DNA of 64,000 nucleotides from Elusimicrobiota bacterium (lineage in GTDB: Bacteria; Elusimicrobiota; Elusimicrobia; UBA1565; UBA9628), in assembly GCA_016212855.1 (NCBI GenBank), contig JACRDP010000014.1:33653-97652 (forward strand). Reading direction: 5' to 3'. Below, piece by piece: positions 1-7,364 of the stretch. Each line of letters starts with the position of its first letter. Positions within the stretch are counted from its first letter, which is position 1. The notes beneath the pieces were generated by a model. That model was given only the letters and a program-made list of their open reading frames with translations. It was not told the origin of the DNA and ran no database searches. The translations under genes were made by a program, and so were the position numbers.

Positions 1-169
1 CCTTCAGGAAAACGCGACGCCACACATAGCCGGGGGAGTTGACCTTGCCCACGGGCGAGACCGCGACGGTCTGCCTGCGGTCGAGGAGAAAAGACACCGT
101 GGTGTCCAGTTTCGTCAGGGCCGCCATCGCCACCGTCGATCCGCTCAGGAACGAAGTATTCTTCATCAT
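1..169 (-). CDS. Partial CDS after rsmH (FtsL/FtsI position), runs off the left edge
   Basis: An open frame begins with two consecutive ATG codons 10 nt after the rsmH stop, with a purine-rich GGGGGAAAACG just upstream as a possible ribosome binding site. It stays open to the window edge (56 codons). The N-terminus reads MMKNTSFLSGSTVAMAALTK and shows no domain I recognise. In the usual division/cell-wall cluster the gene after mraZ-rsmH is ftsL or ftsI, so a division protein is plausible from position alone. The visible part has no obvious membrane segment, so this remains unproven. Confidence 0.5.
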   Translation of the reverse strand, partial: MMKNTSFLSGSTVAMAALTKLDTTVSFLLDRRQTVAVSPVGKVNSPGYVWRRVFLK

Positions 170-179
170 CGTTTTCCCC

Positions 180-1088
180 CTATCGCTTCTTCTCGATCAC
201 CCGCAGTTTGGCGCTGCGGGAGCGGGGGTTGCGCGCGATCTCATCGTCGGTCGGGGCGATCGCCGACTTCGCCTCGCCTTTGCCGAGATATACGCACGAC
301 CCCTGCGCGACAAACGAAGCGAAAACGTTCTTGACGATGCGGTCCTCGAGCGAGTGGAAGGTGATCACGCAGACCCGACCGCCGGCCTTGATGAACGGAA
401 TGACGGTCTCGATTCCGCGCGTGAGGGCTTCCAGCTCCTGATTGACCGCGATGCGCAGAGCCTGGAAGGTCCGCGTCGCGGGGTGATGCCCCGTGCGCGG
501 AACCACGGACTCGACGCAGTCGGCCAGCTCCAAAGTGGTTGAGAAAGGCTTCGCCTTTCTCGTGGCGACGATGGCGCGGGCGATCTTCTCCGCCTCCGGC
601 TCCTCGCCGAACTCCGTCAGGAGCATCGCGATCTGCTCGGCGGGCCAGCGGTTGACGATCTGCTCGGCCGTCAGCCCCGAGTCGGGCCCGAGGCGCATGT
701 CGAGCGGCCCCTCGCGAAGAAAGGAGAAGCCGCGCGCGGGCTTGTCGAGCTGCAGCGAGGACACGCCGAGGTCGAACATCGCGCCGGAGAGCGGGAAGAA
801 GCCCTCTTTCTCCAAAACGGCGCCCAGGGAACGGAAGTTCGAGCGGACCGAGTGGAATCTTCCACTGTGGGCTGCGAGCCGGTGGCCGGCTTCAGTCAGC
901 GCCTCCGGATCCGCGTCGAGACCCAATACCTTTCCCTGGGCCGAAAGCATTTTGAGGAGAGACTCGGAGTGGCCGCCGAGGCCGAGGGTGGCGTCGAGGT
1001 ACAGCCCACCCTTGTCCGTGACGAGCCGTTCCAGCGTTTCCGCTAGAAGGACCGGCTCGTGCGTGTAACGGCGCTCTTCCAAGATCAT
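180..1088 (-). CDS. rsmH: 16S rRNA (cytosine(1402)-N4)-methyltransferase RsmH (MraW)
   Basis: SAM-dependent methyltransferase that modifies C1402 of 16S rRNA in the 30S P site. The 302-residue product has the family length and hallmarks: N-terminal YTHEPVLLAETLERL, the SAM-binding DATLGLGGHS, MFDLGVSSLQLD, and the C-terminal VITFHSLEDRIVK and RNPRSRSAKLRVIEK. The start at 1088 is the ATG that overlaps the mraZ stop as ATGA; longer frames upstream lie inside mraZ. It is translationally coupled to mraZ and leads into the gene at the left edge, the standard order of the division and cell-wall cluster. Confidence 0.97.
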   Translation of the reverse strand: MILEERRYTHEPVLLAETLERLVTDKGGLYLDATLGLGGHSESLLKMLSAQGKVLGLDADPEALTEAGHRLAAHSGRFHSVRSNFRSLGAVLEKEGFFPLSGAMFDLGVSSLQLDKPARGFSFLREGPLDMRLGPDSGLTAEQIVNRWPAEQIAMLLTEFGEEPEAEKIARAIVATRKAKPFSTTLELADCVESVVPRTGHHPATRTFQALRIAVNQELEALTRGIETVIPFIKAGGRVCVITFHSLEDRIVKNVFASFVAQGSCVYLGKGEAKSAIAPTDDEIARNPRSRSAKLRVIEKKR

Positions 1089-1534
1089 ATCTCCAGGCTC
1101 TTCCCGATCTTCTTGTACGCCGGCGCGATCGTCTTCTTCTCGTACGCCGACCAGCGTTTCGAATCCCAAATTTCGGCGCGGTTTCCCGCTCCCTGCACCA
1201 GCACGTCAAATCGAAGGCCCGCGTGCTCCTTCAGGTACTGCGGCACCAGGATGCGGCCTTGCGCGTCCGGCTCGACCTCGACCGCCTCGGAGAAGAACTT
1301 GCGTTTGAACGCCCGCTCCTGCTCCTTGTCCGGCATCGAGAACATCTTCAGATCGTCGGCGAGCATCTTCTCCCACTGCGCCGGCAAGAAGAGGTACAGG
1401 CAACCGTCCATCCCGCTCGTCAGATAAAAGCTGCGTCCCTTCTCCTGCGCCAGAACCTCGCGGTAGTTCGGTGGAATCGCGAGCCGGTTTTTCGGGTCGA
1501 GCGAGTAATCGTAACGACCGATCAGGAGGGCCAT
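1085..1534 (-). CDS. mraZ: Transcriptional regulator MraZ
   Basis: 149-residue DNA-binding regulator of the division/cell-wall operon. It has two AbrB-like repeats: GRYDYSLDPKNRLAIPPNYR near the N-terminus, and a second copy around residue 85 with the DAQGRILVPQYLKEHAGL pattern. MraZ proteins form ring oligomers and repress their own operon by binding clustered TGGGN repeats. Just such repeats lie between this start and a strong promoter (1539-1584 and 1596-1624). The start at 1534 is preceded by GGGTGGGGAAAT, so the last repeat also serves as the ribosome binding site. First gene of the operon. Confidence 0.97.
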   Translation of the reverse strand: MALLIGRYDYSLDPKNRLAIPPNYREVLAQEKGRSFYLTSGMDGCLYLFLPAQWEKMLADDLKMFSMPDKEQERAFKRKFFSEAVEVEPDAQGRILVPQYLKEHAGLRFDVLVQGAGNRAEIWDSKRWSAYEKKTIAPAYKKIGKSLEI

Positions 1535-1538
1535 ATTT

Positions 1539-1584
1539 CCCCACCCTCGCCCACTCGGTTGTTATTTCTCACCACTTTTCCCCA
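1539..1584 (-). promoter_or_regulatory. MraZ operator (TGGGN repeats)
   Basis: On the minus strand there are four TGGGN-like pentamers: TGGGG (1580-1584), TGGTG (1570-1574), TGGGC (1549-1553) and TGGGG (1539-1543). The first two and the last two are each spaced 10 nt start to start, one helical turn. Known MraZ boxes are direct TGGGN repeats with 5-nt spacers just downstream of the mra promoter, so spacing and position both fit autoregulation of mraZ-rsmH. Confidence 0.8.
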
Positions 1585-1595
1585 CCGGGATCAGG

Positions 1596-1624
1596 AGTAT
1601 AGAGGACTGATGTGTTTCTGTCAA
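1596..1624 (-). promoter_or_regulatory. Sigma-70-type promoter of the mraZ operon
   Basis: Minus strand TTGACA (1619-1624), a 17-nt spacer, then TATACT (1596-1601). This is a consensus -35 with optimal spacing and a near-consensus -10. The predicted start of transcription, near 1589, lies immediately before the MraZ repeats. It is the best-formed -35/-10 pair in the window. Confidence 0.85.
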
Positions 1625-1657
1625 TAGCTGTTTTTCGGAGAAAACATTCTCCGTCGA

Positions 1658-1684
1658 GAAACGGGCTAAAAAATCCCCCGTTTC
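1658..1684. repeat. Inverted repeat between the TPR gene and the mraZ promoter
   Basis: A perfect 8-bp stem GAAACGGG/CCCGTTTC with an 11-nt loop lies downstream of the stop of the minus-strand TPR gene at 1723. It may help end that long transcript, but no T-tract follows on either strand, so it is not a canonical intrinsic terminator. A second 7-bp hairpin (CGGAGAA/TTCTCCG) lies at 1636-1653. Confidence 0.45.
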
Positions 1685-1722
1685 GCGCGGGCGTCTTATT
1701 GATTCCGCGCGATCAGGCCGCG

Positions 1723-2385
1723 CTAATTTATCCGCGTCTTCACGGTGAGGCCGTACTCACGCAGCTTCGCGGCGATGTCGGGCTCGACGCCGTCTTTCGG
1801 CGAGAACTTCGCGGCGCGCACGAAATCAGCCTTCGCCTTGTCGCGCTTGCCGAGCGTTTCGTAGGCGAGCCCGCGGTGATGATACGCCGCGTAGTACTTC
1901 GCCTGACGCTTCAGTCCCTTGGCGTACGCCTTCACGGCCTCGGCGTCGCGGCCCGCTTCGTGCAAGGTCCGGCCCGTGTGATAGTAGACGGCCATCCCCG
2001 GGCCGGAGCCGGGTCCATCTTCGTCGCGCGTTTCAGCCTGCTTAAGCGCGGCGAGCGCCTCTTCATAGCGCTTCTGGTCGCGACGGAATATGCCGAGCAT
2101 GATGTAGGTCCACGCATTGCGTGACTTGTCGAGGGAGATCGCTTCGAGCTGGTCAGCGACGGCTCGGTCGAACTGCCTCTCGCCCTGGTAGGCCTGAGCG
2201 CGGACCTGCAGCAGGGAGACGCGCCCGGCCGGTGTCAGCTCTCCGCTCAGGCAGGAGTTGAGGCGAATCACGGCGGCGGGATATTCTTTGCGCTGGAGCG
2301 CTTCATTGCCGGCGGCGCACTCATCGGCGCTGGCGGAGGACGCGGCGGCGAGCAGAATGGCGATGATCGCCGAGCGGCTCGTCAT
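1723..2385 (-). CDS. Secreted tetratricopeptide-repeat protein
   Basis: 220 residues with an N-terminal hydrophobic signal peptide ending near ASSASADE, followed by helical repeats. TPR-like signatures include YHTGRTLHEAGRDAEAVKAY and YHHRGLAYETLGKRDKAKAD in the C-terminal half. It is probably a periplasmic scaffold protein with no catalytic motif. Its start codon overlaps the stop of the upstream metalloprotease gene as ATGA (2382-2385), so the two are translationally coupled. It is the last gene of the long minus-strand train that starts at rpmH. Confidence 0.75.
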   Translation of the reverse strand: MTSRSAIIAILLAAASSASADECAAGNEALQRKEYPAAVIRLNSCLSGELTPAGRVSLLQVRAQAYQGERQFDRAVADQLEAISLDKSRNAWTYIMLGIFRRDQKRYEEALAALKQAETRDEDGPGSGPGMAVYYHTGRTLHEAGRDAEAVKAYAKGLKRQAKYYAAYHHRGLAYETLGKRDKAKADFVRAAKFSPKDGVEPDIAAKLREYGLTVKTRIN

Positions 2386-3560
2386 TGCCCCCCCAGCTTT
2401 GCCATTGAAGCGCGCGAGAGCTCATAGCGCCAGGCGTGTTCAAGGGCGACCATGCGGGTGTAAGGCGCGCCGTACGCTCTGTAGAGAGCTTCGGGTGCAG
2501 GCCGACCGTCACGCAGGTGAGCGGAGAACTTATAGAAGGACGAACGGTATTGAGTGCGGATCAGAAAGCGGACGAGGCTGTAGGACTGCGCGTACCAGAG
2601 GCGGACCTTCGCGTCGGGCCAGCCCGCGGTGGACGTGACTCCGGTCAGTTTCTCGATGGGATAGCCTTCCCCCGCTTCGAGCTTCTCCAGATTCTCTCTC
2701 AGCCAGTTCGGCGCGGCGAGGCCGCGCTCGACCTGCACGAGGGTCGCCATGCCTTCGGAGAGCCACAGCGGATCGGTCGTGCCGTCCAAAAAGAATCCGT
2801 CGAAGTAGATATGAGTGAGCTCGTGCGCGACGATGCCGGGCAGCTCCTCGCTTTCGTAGACGTAGAGCTTGCGCTTGCCGACCGAGCTGGCGCCGCCCGA
2901 CCAGACCGGGCGGCCGGTGACGCGGCGGTAGGTATCCTGGTTCTTGAACAGGAAGATCAGCGTGCGTTCGCTGCTCGCCCACGGAGAGAAGGGCGCCAAG
3001 TCGAGCATGAGGTTCGAGTGCAGGTTCTCGATGAGTTCGATGAAGCGGTCGGAGGCCGGATACTGCTCGGAGAATACGGTGAAGTGGCGCGAATCGCGGC
3101 GCACGAAGCCGGCGGGCGTGGGCATGTCGCCCGAGTCGGTGCGGTCCTCGCGCGAGCGCGTCGGACGGGCGCGGGACGGCGGTGGAGCCGGCGGCGCGAC
3201 GGGCGCGGTCTCGGGGTTGTTCGGCCGGCGGTCGTCGGGCGCCGTGCCGACGTAGTCTCCCGACGGGATCACGTTGGGCGCGGAATCCGGGGCGGGAGTC
3301 ACCGGCGGGGCCGGCGGCGGGACGACGGGCACGGGCGACGGCGCGTAGGAGGCGACGTCCTGGGGCGGCGCGGCCGGCGGCGGCGAATCGTACGACGAGG
3401 GAAGGGGCGCCGGCGCCGTGGGCACGGCGGCGTACGGGGCGATGTGCTTCATCTTCGACGCGTCCTTTTCCTCTTCGCCCAAGTACTGATAGACCATCAC
3501 GCCCCAAAGGCTGATGACCACGAGCCAGATCAGTACGCGGAGGCGTAAAAGGACGTCCAC
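2382..3560 (-). CDS. Membrane-anchored zinc metalloprotease (peptidase MA-like gluzincin)
   Basis: 392 residues: a cytoplasmic stub, one membrane anchor at about residues 8-25, a long Pro/Ala-rich linker (about 45-140), then a globular domain. The active site HELTH is at 246-250 with a downstream LSEG glutamate at 267-270, matching the HExxH...E zinc ligands of the peptidase MA/M61-like clan. The rest of the fold (HFTVFSEQYP, LWYAQSYSLVRFLI) agrees. It probably cleaves envelope proteins; substrate unknown. The GTG start at 3560 has a TAAACT hexamer 6 nt upstream (3567-3572). It is coupled to the TPR gene by an ATGA overlap. Confidence 0.8.
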   Translation of the reverse strand: MDVLLRLRVLIWLVVISLWGVMVYQYLGEEEKDASKMKHIAPYAAVPTAPAPLPSSYDSPPPAAPPQDVASYAPSPVPVVPPPAPPVTPAPDSAPNVIPSGDYVGTAPDDRRPNNPETAPVAPPAPPPSRARPTRSREDRTDSGDMPTPAGFVRRDSRHFTVFSEQYPASDRFIELIENLHSNLMLDLAPFSPWASSERTLIFLFKNQDTYRRVTGRPVWSGGASSVGKRKLYVYESEELPGIVAHELTHIYFDGFFLDGTTDPLWLSEGMATLVQVERGLAAPNWLRENLEKLEAGEGYPIEKLTGVTSTAGWPDAKVRLWYAQSYSLVRFLIRTQYRSSFYKFSAHLRDGRPAPEALYRAYGAPYTRMVALEHAWRYELSRASMAKLGGQ

Positions 3561-3605
3561 AGGGTTAGTTTAGCCCCTCCGCACGAGTTTGACCACCCTG
3601 GGACC

Positions 3606-4106
3606 CTAGCCCAGATTGTGGTCGCGCATGCGCAGGGCCGTTTGGGCCAAGCTGTGCACGAACAGGGCGAAGATGACGATGAACACGGCGTGGGAGAGAA
3701 CCATGCCGAGCGCCGGACCTTCGAGCGGCTGACGCCAGCGGATGATGCCGATCATCGAGCCGGCGGCGGCGATCGAGCAAAGGATGGTCTCGAGCCGGGA
3801 GGTCGTGAGCGCGGCCGCCGTCGGCGCGAGCACGAACAGCAGCCACATCGGGCCCCAGTAGGGGTAGAGCAGGTAAAACAGCGGAATGGCCCAAACGAGG
3901 TTGAGCCATACCTGCATCTGGCGGAAGCGCCCCGCCCAGCCGACCCAGCGGTACTGGTTCTTGCCGATCCACCAGTTGGCGAACACGTCGGCGACGAGAA
4001 TGCCGAGCGAGATCTTCGTGATGTGGCTCTCGGCCTCTCCGAACTGAACGGCGAGAAGGATGAGCACCAGCGCGAACGGCGTGAAGTAGCGGCTGAGCAT
4101 CTGCAT
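3606..4106 (-). CDS. Hypothetical multi-pass membrane protein
   Basis: 166 residues with about five hydrophobic segments (around 10-22, 32-46, 68-92, 95-118 and 130-155) and no recognised motif. The start at 4106 lies 3 nt after the rsmG stop, so it is cotranscribed with rsmG. A frame of similar length on the same strand (3565-4113) is Arg/Pro-rich and looks like a shadow; the hydrophobic pattern and coupling favour this one. The pattern resembles a membrane sensor module without its output domain, but that is only an impression. Confidence 0.65.
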   Translation of the reverse strand: MQMLSRYFTPFALVLILLAVQFGEAESHITKISLGILVADVFANWWIGKNQYRWVGWAGRFRQMQVWLNLVWAIPLFYLLYPYWGPMWLLFVLAPTAAALTTSRLETILCSIAAAGSMIGIIRWRQPLEGPALGMVLSHAVFIVIFALFVHSLAQTALRMRDHNLG

Positions 4107-4109
4107 CGG

Positions 4110-4784
4110 TCAATCCTCCCTGCGCGCGAAGAGCACCAGGCGCCGGTCGCGCGCTTCACCCGGACGGCGATAAGGGCAAGACTTTAGCACTGTGGCCCCT
4201 GTCCCGGCCAGAGACTTCGCGAGCGCGGGCTCGGCCGGATCGGGCTCGTCCGATTGAAACGCGGCGAACAGCCCTTTCGGTCCGAGCAGGGGCCAGGCGA
4301 GGCGCACGGCCTCGGGCAGTTCGGCGAGCGCGCGTTCGATTACGCAGTCCTGATCGCGTTCGTAGGCCGTGAGCGCCGCGCCCGAGCCGGCGCGGCGATT
4401 GAGCACGCGCAGCCCCTTGAGCCCGGTGCGCGTCGCGGCCGCGTTGAGGAAGCGGTACTTGCGCTCGACGGATTCCATGAGCGTGACCTCGGCCTCGGGC
4501 CAGACGAGCTTGAGGACGATGCCGATGAAGCCCGCGCCGGAGCCGAGATCGAGTATGCGCGGGGCTTTGGGAAGGAGAGTTCTCAGGATCGACGCCGCGA
4601 AAATTCCGTCCGAGGCGTGCTTGAGCACGAGGTCGTCCCAGCCCGCGTCGGCGGTGAGGTTCACGTCCTCATTCTTTTCCCGTACGAAGGCGAGATAGGC
4701 GGAGATCTTCTCGAGCGCGGCGGGGCCTACCGGCTCGCCCCATGCCGCGGCGGCGCGGGAGAGGCTCTCGAGCGCCGTGCTCAT
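4110..4784 (-). CDS. rsmG: 16S rRNA (guanine(527)-N7)-methyltransferase RsmG (GidB)
   Basis: SAM-dependent methyltransferase acting on G527 of 16S rRNA; loss in other bacteria gives low-level streptomycin resistance. The 224-residue protein carries the SAM loop ILDLGSGAGFIGIVLKL, the acidic VTLMESVERKYRFL and the VIERALAELPEAV segment typical of the family. Its start overlaps the mnmG stop as ATGA (4781-4784), keeping the widespread mnmG-rsmG pair. Confidence 0.95.
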   Translation of the reverse strand: MSTALESLSRAAAAWGEPVGPAALEKISAYLAFVREKNEDVNLTADAGWDDLVLKHASDGIFAASILRTLLPKAPRILDLGSGAGFIGIVLKLVWPEAEVTLMESVERKYRFLNAAATRTGLKGLRVLNRRAGSGAALTAYERDQDCVIERALAELPEAVRLAWPLLGPKGLFAAFQSDEPDPAEPALAKSLAGTGATVLKSCPYRRPGEARDRRLVLFARRED

Positions 4785-6595
4785 TGCTCCCGGACGGACA
4801 GTTCGGAGTTATCCCCGGCGTTTCCAACGTTGGAAGCGTTGGGGATAACTTGACGCCTCGAATGGACCCAGAGGATCTGCACATCGGCCGGGGTCACGCC
4901 GGGGACGCGGCCGGCCTGGCCGAGCGTACGGGGCTTGAGGCGAGCGAGCTTCTGGCGCGCCTCGTTGGTGAGCGCCCCGAGCGTCGTGTAGTCGAGCGCG
5001 GCGGGAAGCTCGGTCAGCTCCGCGGCTTTCAGGCGCTCGGCGCCGGCGCGCTCGCGCGCGATATAGGGACCGTAGGATTCGCGGACGGCGCGCTGGTCGC
5101 GGACCTTGTCCATGGACCACGGCGCGAGCTCCTCATCAGGTTTGTCGCCGGTGCCGGCGACGACGAGTTCTTTATACCGGAGGAAGCGTTCGCGCGCTTC
5201 CGGAGCGATGAGGCCGAGCGCGAAGCCCTTCTCCATCAATCTCATGTCGGCGTCGTCGGCGCGCAGGCTGAGGCGGTTCTCGGCGCGGGCGGTGAACATG
5301 CGGTAGGGCTCGTCGACGCCGCGCAGGACGAGGTCGTCGACCATGACGCCGATATAGGCCTCGTCGCGCCGGAGCGTGAACGGAGCTTGGGAAGCGGCGC
5401 GCAGCGCGGCGTTGATTCCGGCCAGCAGGCCCTGGCTCGCGGCCTCCTCGTAGCCGGTCGTGCCGTTGATTTGGCCCGCGAGGAACAGGCCGGGAACGGC
5501 GCGGCATTCGAGCGAGTCGGTGAGCTGGGTGGGCTGGCAGAAGTCGTATTCGATCGCGTATCCGTAGCGCGTGAGCAAAGCGTTCTCGAGGCCGGGGATG
5601 GTGGAGACAAGCTCCCGCTGAGCCGCCTCCGGAAGGCTCGTGGACATGCCGTTCAGATACATCTCGCTCGTGTTCCAGCCTTCGGGCTCGAGGAACAGCT
5701 GGTGCCGCTCTTTGTGCGGGAACTTGACGACCTTGTCCTCGATAGACGGGCAGTAACGCGGGCCGACGCCCTCGATCTTGCCGGAGTACAGCGGTGAATT
5801 CGCCAGGTTGTCCCGGATCGTCTGGTGCGTCCGGGCGTTCGTGTAGGCCACCCAACTGGGCAACTGCGGGGTGGCGATCCGCTCGGTGAAGTGTGAAAAC
5901 GGCTTGGGGACCGGATCTCCGTCTTGGCGCTCGAACTTCGAGAAATCGACGGTGGCCGCGTGCAGGCGCGGCGGCGTGCCGGTTTTAAGCCGGCCGACGG
6001 CCAGGCCGAGCGCCTTGAGCGAGGCGGAGACGCCGAGGGCGGGCGGTTCGCCGCTGCGGCCCGCCGCGTGCGAGCTCAGGCCGACGTGGGCGAGGCCGTT
6101 GAGAAAGGTCCCGGTGGTGAGGACCACCGTCTTGCCTTCATAGCGGGTGCCGCGCTTGGAGATGACGCCACGGACGGCGCTGCCGTCCGTCCAAATATCC
6201 CACGCCTCGTCCTGGACGGGGTCGAGGCCGGGCGCGGCTTCTACGACCTTCTTCTGGCCCGCGCGATACGCGGCCTTATCGCATTGCGCGCGCGGCGAGC
6301 GCACGGCCTGGCCCTTGCTGAGGTTGAGCGTCTGCGAAAAATAGGAGGAGCGGTCGGCGGCCTTGGCCATCTCGCCGCCGAGCGCGTCGAGCTCGCGCAC
6401 CATCTGGCCTTTGCCGACCCCGCCGATCGAGGGATTGCAGGACATCGTCGCGATCGTGTCCAGGCTTTGCGTGAGCAGCAGAGTCTTGCGGCCCATCCGC
6501 GAGGAAGCGAGCGCCGCCTCGACGCCGGCGTGGCCGGCGCCGACGACGATGACGTCGTAGCGTCGCGGATAAAGGCTGAAGGCCGCGTCAGCCAT
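4781..6595 (-). CDS. mnmG: tRNA uridine 5-carboxymethylaminomethyl modification enzyme MnmG (GidA)
   Basis: FAD-dependent partner of MnmE that installs the cmnm5 group at wobble U34 of tRNAs. 604 residues: the FAD-binding VVGAGHAGVEAALASSRMG at the N-terminus, TMSCNPSIGGVGKGQMVREL, the insertion-domain ECRAVPGLFLAGQINGTTGY, and the C-terminal helical GVTPADVQIL. The last 24 or so residues (after HSRR) are an unusual tail, encoded by a 44-bp palindrome (4807-4850). The start at 6595 overlaps the previous stop by 8 nt. Confidence 0.97.
   Translation of the reverse strand: MADAAFSLYPRRYDVIVVGAGHAGVEAALASSRMGRKTLLLTQSLDTIATMSCNPSIGGVGKGQMVRELDALGGEMAKAADRSSYFSQTLNLSKGQAVRSPRAQCDKAAYRAGQKKVVEAAPGLDPVQDEAWDIWTDGSAVRGVISKRGTRYEGKTVVLTTGTFLNGLAHVGLSSHAAGRSGEPPALGVSASLKALGLAVGRLKTGTPPRLHAATVDFSKFERQDGDPVPKPFSHFTERIATPQLPSWVAYTNARTHQTIRDNLANSPLYSGKIEGVGPRYCPSIEDKVVKFPHKERHQLFLEPEGWNTSEMYLNGMSTSLPEAAQRELVSTIPGLENALLTRYGYAIEYDFCQPTQLTDSLECRAVPGLFLAGQINGTTGYEEAASQGLLAGINAALRAASQAPFTLRRDEAYIGVMVDDLVLRGVDEPYRMFTARAENRLSLRADDADMRLMEKGFALGLIAPEARERFLRYKELVVAGTGDKPDEELAPWSMDKVRDQRAVRESYGPYIARERAGAERLKAAELTELPAALDYTTLGALTNEARQKLARLKPRTLGQAGRVPGVTPADVQILWVHSRRQVIPNASNVGNAGDNSELSVREQ
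4807..4850. repeat. 44-bp near-perfect palindrome with inverted DnaA-box-like ends
   Basis: Positions 4807-4828 and 4829-4850 pair at 19 of 22 positions (mismatches only at 4817/4840, 4818/4839 and 4821/4836). The arms begin with AGTTATCCCC on both strands, so TTATCCCCG and TTATCCCCA (one or two changes from the DnaA box TTATCCACA) point inward. The core is TTCCAACGTTGGAA. It lies inside the last codons of mnmG. Related symmetric elements occur at 45479-45544 and 53675-53734. Confidence 0.75.
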
Positions 6596-7364
6596 AGAGC
6601 AGGGCTTTGAGCGTCTCCTTGGGCAGCCAGCCGAGCATGAACGCGGCGATGACGACCACGATCTGCAGAAGCAAGGCGAAGAGCAAGGGCAGGAGCGCGC
6701 GCGGCAGGGGCCGGCCGGGCGGCAGTTTCTTAAGTCCGAACGCGCCGGCGAACAGCATCCACAGGCCCGCGCCGCCGACGACGGCCTTATACCCCGTCTC
6801 CCAACGCAGCATCGTCACGACCGCTTCCGGAACGTATGTGAGCAGCTGGATGACGTTCATCACGAGGAGGAAGGCGGCGAGAGGCCGCCACCAGTCGGAG
6901 GGAACCCTCTTCATCGCGTAGATCGTCGGCAGAATCCACAGCGTGAACAACACTCGGAACTGGAACCCGTTGATGATCGACGGCGCATGCTCCCGGGGCA
7001 GATATAAAACGATGAAGATCCACGGTATGACCGACCAAAAGAAAGAGGTGAACAACTTCAACGGCAGCCAACCGTCCTTCATCCAGTGCAGCAGCGCGCC
7101 GGTAAATCCGATGAGGAAAGCCATCAGCAGGGGTTGCCACAGCATGACCTTGAGCCAGAACAGGAAGTCCTGCGTTCCCAGCGGCACGGCGGCGTTGGCG
7201 TCGGGAAAGTCGAAGGGCTTCCAGTACTGGAAGACGGCGGCGCCGAGCAAGGTGAGACCGTAGACGACGAGCGCGTCGCGCAGCGCGCCGTGTTCGGAGC
7301 AGGCCTCCGCCGCCCGCGACGGCGAGACGATGAACATGCGTCCGAACGCCAAGGCCTTCTTCAC
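6588..7364 (-). CDS. YIP1-like multi-pass membrane protein
   Basis: 258 residues with about six hydrophobic segments and a soluble N-terminal stretch ending MFIVSPSRAAEACSEHGALR. That stretch followed by helices resembles bacterial Yip1-domain proteins. The start chosen is the GTG at 7364, which overlaps the MFS stop as GTGA; an ATG (MFIVS) lies 10 codons later. Its stop overlaps the mnmG start by 8 nt. No catalytic motif; probably an integral membrane protein of unknown role. Confidence 0.65.
   Translation of the reverse strand: MKKALAFGRMFIVSPSRAAEACSEHGALRDALVVYGLTLLGAAVFQYWKPFDFPDANAAVPLGTQDFLFWLKVMLWQPLLMAFLIGFTGALLHWMKDGWLPLKLFTSFFWSVIPWIFIVLYLPREHAPSIINGFQFRVLFTLWILPTIYAMKRVPSDWWRPLAAFLLVMNVIQLLTYVPEAVVTMLRWETGYKAVVGGAGLWMLFAGAFGLKKLPPGRPLPRALLPLLFALLLQIVVVIAAFMLGWLPKETLKALLYG

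Noticed and set aside
4807..4850. Calling this region the replication origin
   Set aside because: There are DnaA-like boxes but no AT-rich unwinding stretch, no cluster of boxes in one orientation and no dnaA; only a DnaA-box-like element can be supported.
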